Below are positions 61,379 through 64,000 of a stretch of DNA of 64,000 nt, in pieces (the stretch's first letter is position 1; every line of letters starts with the position of its first letter). Under the pieces are notes generated by a model. It was not told the origin of the DNA. It did no database searches and saw only the letters and a list, made by a program, of their open reading frames with translations. The translations under genes were made by a program, and so were the position numbers. Source of the DNA: Chryseobacterium rhizosphaerae (GTDB taxonomy: Bacteria; Bacteroidota; Bacteroidia; Flavobacteriales; Weeksellaceae); assembly GCF_003385455.1 (NCBI RefSeq), contig NZ_QNUF01000013.1, positions 1 to 64,000 of the forward strand. The letters are read 5' to 3'.

Positions 61379-61693
61379 TTAAAATCTGGATTTCTTAGGA
61401 TTCAAAAAAGTATTGAAGATGATAACTTCCTGTCCGAATTTTGTTTCGACACGTTCAGCAATATTTTTTAATTCACTTTCAATAAAATCATTTCTGAGTT
61501 CATCATTATCGAAGACCAAAAGAAGATTGTAATTTTTTCCATCTTCAATATAATCACTGTGTACCTCAGAAAGGATATATTTGTTTACATCCATTAAGTT
61601 TTCAGTCATTACAACCAGTGTTTCATCAATATAATTTTCCCATTCCTCTAGATTATTTTTCGTGCAATGGAAAGTTATACTTAATATGCTCAT
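61379..61693 (-). CDS. DUF4286-like protein
   Basis: A 104-residue cytosolic protein with beta-alpha pattern (MSILSITFHCTKNNLEEWEN, NLLLVFDNDELRNDFIESEL, EVIIFNTFLNPKKSRF) that fits DUF4286, a ferredoxin-like family of Bacteroidota with unknown role. It is divergent from gyrA, whose start is 148 nt away, so the two promoters must lie in that gap, where nothing consensus-like was convincing. Confidence 0.8.
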   Translation of the reverse strand: MSILSITFHCTKNNLEEWENYIDETLVVMTENLMDVNKYILSEVHSDYIEDGKNYNLLLVFDNDELRNDFIESELKNIAERVETKFGQEVIIFNTFLNPKKSRF

Positions 61694-61841
61694 ATTTTAT
61701 GAATTTTTAAGATTTTTTGGATAAATTCTACCACAAAAATCGGCAATTTTTTCGTAAATTAGCCCGTTAATAAAAATTCGAAATAAATAATTTTCAGACA
61801 TACAGCTAAAGGTCTGGCTATCATTATAATAAAATTTGTTT

Positions 61842-64000
61842 ATGCAAAAAGAAGGAGAAAGACTGATTCCTATCAACATCGTTGATGAAATGAAATCGTC
61901 TTATATCGATTATTCGATGTCTGTTATCGTCTCAAGAGCGTTACCGGATGTAAGAGACGGTTTGAAACCCGTTCATAGAAGAGTACTTTACGGTATGTAT
62001 GGATTAGGGGTTTTTTCTAATAGAAAATATTTAAAATCTGCAAGAATTGTTGGGGATGTTTTAGGTAAATATCACCCGCACGGAGACTCCTCTGTATATG
62101 ATGCAATGGTGAGAATGGCTCAGAACTGGAGCTTGCGTTATCCTCAAGTGGATGGCCAGGGTAACTTCGGTTCAATGGATGGTGACCCACCAGCAGCAAT
62201 GCGTTATACTGAGGCAAGATTAAAGAAGATCTCTGATGAGATTCTTTCAGACCTTGATAAAGAAACAGTTGATTTTCAGAATAACTTTGATGACAGTTTA
62301 CAGGAGCCAACAGTAATGCCAACTAAAGTTCCCAACCTTTTGGTAAACGGAACTTCAGGGATTGCAGTAGGTATGGCCACCAATATGGCACCTCATAACT
62401 TATCAGAATCTATAGATGCTATCTGTGCCTATATTGATAACAGAGAAATAACAATTGATGAGCTGATGCAGCATATCATTGCTCCGGATTTTCCTACAGG
62501 TGGAATTATCTATGGATATGACGGGGTAAGAGATGCTTTCCATACAGGAAGAGGTAGAGTTGTTTTGAGAGCTAAAGTAAGCTTTGATGAAATTGGAAAC
62601 AGAAATGCAATTATTGTAACTGAGATCCCTTATCAGGTGAACAAGGCGGAAATGATTGCCAGAACTGCTGAACTCGTTAAAGATGATAAAATCCCTGGTA
62701 TCTATGAGATCAGAGATGAATCAGACAGAAACGGACTTCGTGTTGTTTATGAATTGAAGAATGACGCTATTCCGAATGTTGTCCTAAACTTATTGTACAA
62801 ATATACAGCACTTCAGACTTCTTTCAGTGTTAACAATATTGCTTTGGTACACGGAAGACCGGAACAGCTGAATCTTAAAGATATCATTCACCACTTCGTA
62901 GAGCACAGACATGAAGTAATTGTAAGAAGAACTCAGTTTGAGCTTAAAAAAGCTAAAGAAAGAGCTCATATCTTGGAAGGATTCATGAAAGTGATCGGAA
63001 CTCAGGATGCTCTGGACAGAGCAATTTCTATTATCCGTCATAGTGCCAATCCTCAGGGAGCAAAAGAAGGCCTAATCGAGGCATTTGAGCTTTCAGAAAT
63101 TCAGGCTCAGGCGATTCTGGATCTTAGATTAGCCCGTTTAACAGGAATGGAGCTTGATAAAATCCGTGATGAGTATGATGCCATTATGAAAGAGATTCAG
63201 AATTTGGAAGATATCTTAGCGAATGAGCCAAGAAGATTCGAAATTATCAAAGAAGAATTACTTGAGATCAAAGAAAAATATGGTGACGAAAGAAGAACGG
63301 AGATAGATTATTCAGGAGGAGAAATGTCTATTGAAGATATTATTCCAAATGAGTCTGTCGTTCTTACTATTTCGCACGCAGGATATGTTAAGAGAACTTC
63401 ACTTTCAGAATACAAAATTCAAAGTAGAGGAGGTGTAGGAAACAGAGCCGCAACGACAAGGGATGAAGACTTCCTGGAGTACATTGTTTCTGCTACCAAC
63501 CACCAATATATGCTGTTCTTTACAGAAAAAGGAAGATGTTATTGGTTAAGAGTATTTGAAATTCCTGAAGGTTCTAAAACTTCAAAAGGAAGAGCGGTAC
63601 AAAACCTTATCAACATTGAACCGGATGATAAAATCAAAGCGTATATCAGAACCAACAACCTGAAAGATTCCGAATATGTAAACCAAATGAGCGTAGTGAT
63701 GGTAACTAAAAACGGTACCATTAAGAAAACGTCACTTGAAGCTTATTCAAGACCAAGGGTTAATGGGGTTAACGCTATTGAGATCAGAGATAATGACCAA
63801 TTATTAGGAGCTTACCTTACAAATGGTACTTCCCAGATTATGATTGCTACCAAAAATGGTAAGTGTATCCGTTTCCCTGAAGAAAAAGTAAGAGAAGTAG
63901 GTAGAGGATCTATCGGGGTGAGAGGAATTGCTCTTGAAGAAGGTGACGAAGCAATTGGTATGATTGTTGTGAATGATGTGGAGAACGAAACAGTACTTGT
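61842..64000 (+). CDS. gyrA: DNA gyrase subunit A, N-terminal part (runs off the window)
   Basis: The first 719 codons of gyrA. It opens [20 protein letters not shown] and contains [17 protein letters not shown]. The quinolone-resistance region reads [15 protein letters not shown] with Ser83 and Asp87 in the susceptible form (E. coli numbering coincides). The catalytic Tyr122 is in [10 protein letters not shown]. The C-terminal beta-pinwheel begins at about 500-530, where the blade motifs ([14 protein letters not shown]) are visible. The window ends inside the gene. Confidence 0.97.
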   Translation, partial: MQKEGERLIPINIVDEMKSSYIDYSMSVIVSRALPDVRDGLKPVHRRVLYGMYGLGVFSNRKYLKSARIVGDVLGKYHPHGDSSVYDAMVRMAQNWSLRYPQVDGQGNFGSMDGDPPAAMRYTEARLKKISDEILSDLDKETVDFQNNFDDSLQEPTVMPTKVPNLLVNGTSGIAVGMATNMAPHNLSESIDAICAYIDNREITIDELMQHIIAPDFPTGGIIYGYDGVRDAFHTGRGRVVLRAKVSFDEIGNRNAIIVTEIPYQVNKAEMIARTAELVKDDKIPGIYEIRDESDRNGLRVVYELKNDAIPNVVLNLLYKYTALQTSFSVNNIALVHGRPEQLNLKDIIHHFVEHRHEVIVRRTQFELKKAKERAHILEGFMKVIGTQDALDRAISIIRHSANPQGAKEGLIEAFELSEIQAQAILDLRLARLTGMELDKIRDEYDAIMKEIQNLEDILANEPRRFEIIKEELLEIKEKYGDERRTEIDYSGGEMSIEDIIPNESVVLTISHAGYVKRTSLSEYKIQSRGGVGNRAATTRDEDFLEYIVSATNHQYMLFFTEKGRCYWLRVFEIPEGSKTSKGRAVQNLINIEPDDKIKAYIRTNNLKDSEYVNQMSVVMVTKNGTIKKTSLEAYSRPRVNGVNAIEIRDNDQLLGAYLTNGTSQIMIATKNGKCIRFPEEKVREVGRGSIGVRGIALEEGDEAIGMIVVNDVENETVL

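Noticed and set aside
1..64000. CRISPR array, tRNA or rRNA genes
   Set aside because: No regularly spaced direct repeats of CRISPR type and no cloverleaf-forming or rRNA-like sequence were noticed in the intergenic regions read; a tRNAscan run would confirm.

Overview
The window is a chromosomal segment of a low-GC member of the Bacteroidota, most likely a Chryseobacterium or close relative in the Weeksellaceae. Three things support this. Several genes encode secreted proteins with a type IX secretion (T9SS) C-terminal sorting domain of the YPNP...GxY...K.xxKK type. Many genes have a promoter with a TAnnTTTG -7 box, often with TTG about 20 bp upstream, and no clear Shine-Dalgarno sequence. 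The F-type ATP synthase cluster contains a, c, b, delta, alpha and gamma but lacks beta and epsilon. No tRNA, rRNA or CRISPR array was seen.

Layout. 1-150: the first codons of an IS3-like transposase running off the left edge. 215-1576: ffh on the minus strand. 1.7-7.2 kb: ATP synthase cluster. 7.3-14.7 kb: housekeeping genes (CNNM/CorC-type transporter, ClpS, uridine kinase, DivIC-like protein, methylmalonyl-CoA mutase small subunit, a methyltransferase, an M20 dipeptidase). 15-21 kb: secreted-protein island with four T9SS cargo genes and one tail-fibre-like protein. 21-29.8 kb: SDR enzyme, electron-transfer flavoprotein, bifunctional nuclease, nucleoside permease, thiolase, UMF1-type transporter. 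30-36.8 kb: three tandem paralogous T9SS-secreted zinc metalloproteases, the middle one frameshifted. 37-40.1 kb: GHMP kinase, UbiA-type prenyltransferase and proline dehydrogenase.

40.1-42.1 kb is the least ordinary part. A promoter-to-terminator unit with no substantial reading frame (about 40320-40576) looks like an undescribed structured RNA. Next to it lies an XRE-type regulator gene on the minus strand. Beyond that is a 971-bp gene-free divergent region packed with TTTACA/TGTAAA half-sites, some arranged as TACA-N2-TGTA palindromes, one of which contains the regulator's own -7 box.

42-64 kb holds an M14 peptidase and an APC permease, then parts of a Bacteroidota-type type VI secretion system (T6SS). 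These are a gp25/TssE-like protein, TssF and a lipoprotein. After uvrA come a TonB-like secreted protein, a 44-residue Cys-rich peptide with a double-glycine leader, and a lipoprotein. These are followed by VgrG, a DUF2235 lipase-type putative effector and two DUF2931 lipoproteins that look like immunity proteins. The window ends with a DUF421 membrane protein, a GNAT acetyltransferase, small hypothetical proteins and the first 719 codons of gyrA.

Several upstream-most start codons lie inside promoters or terminators. For those genes (atpB, mutA, the GHMP kinase and others) a downstream ATG is given and the reason stated. All functions are inferred by reading the sequence; no database search was run.
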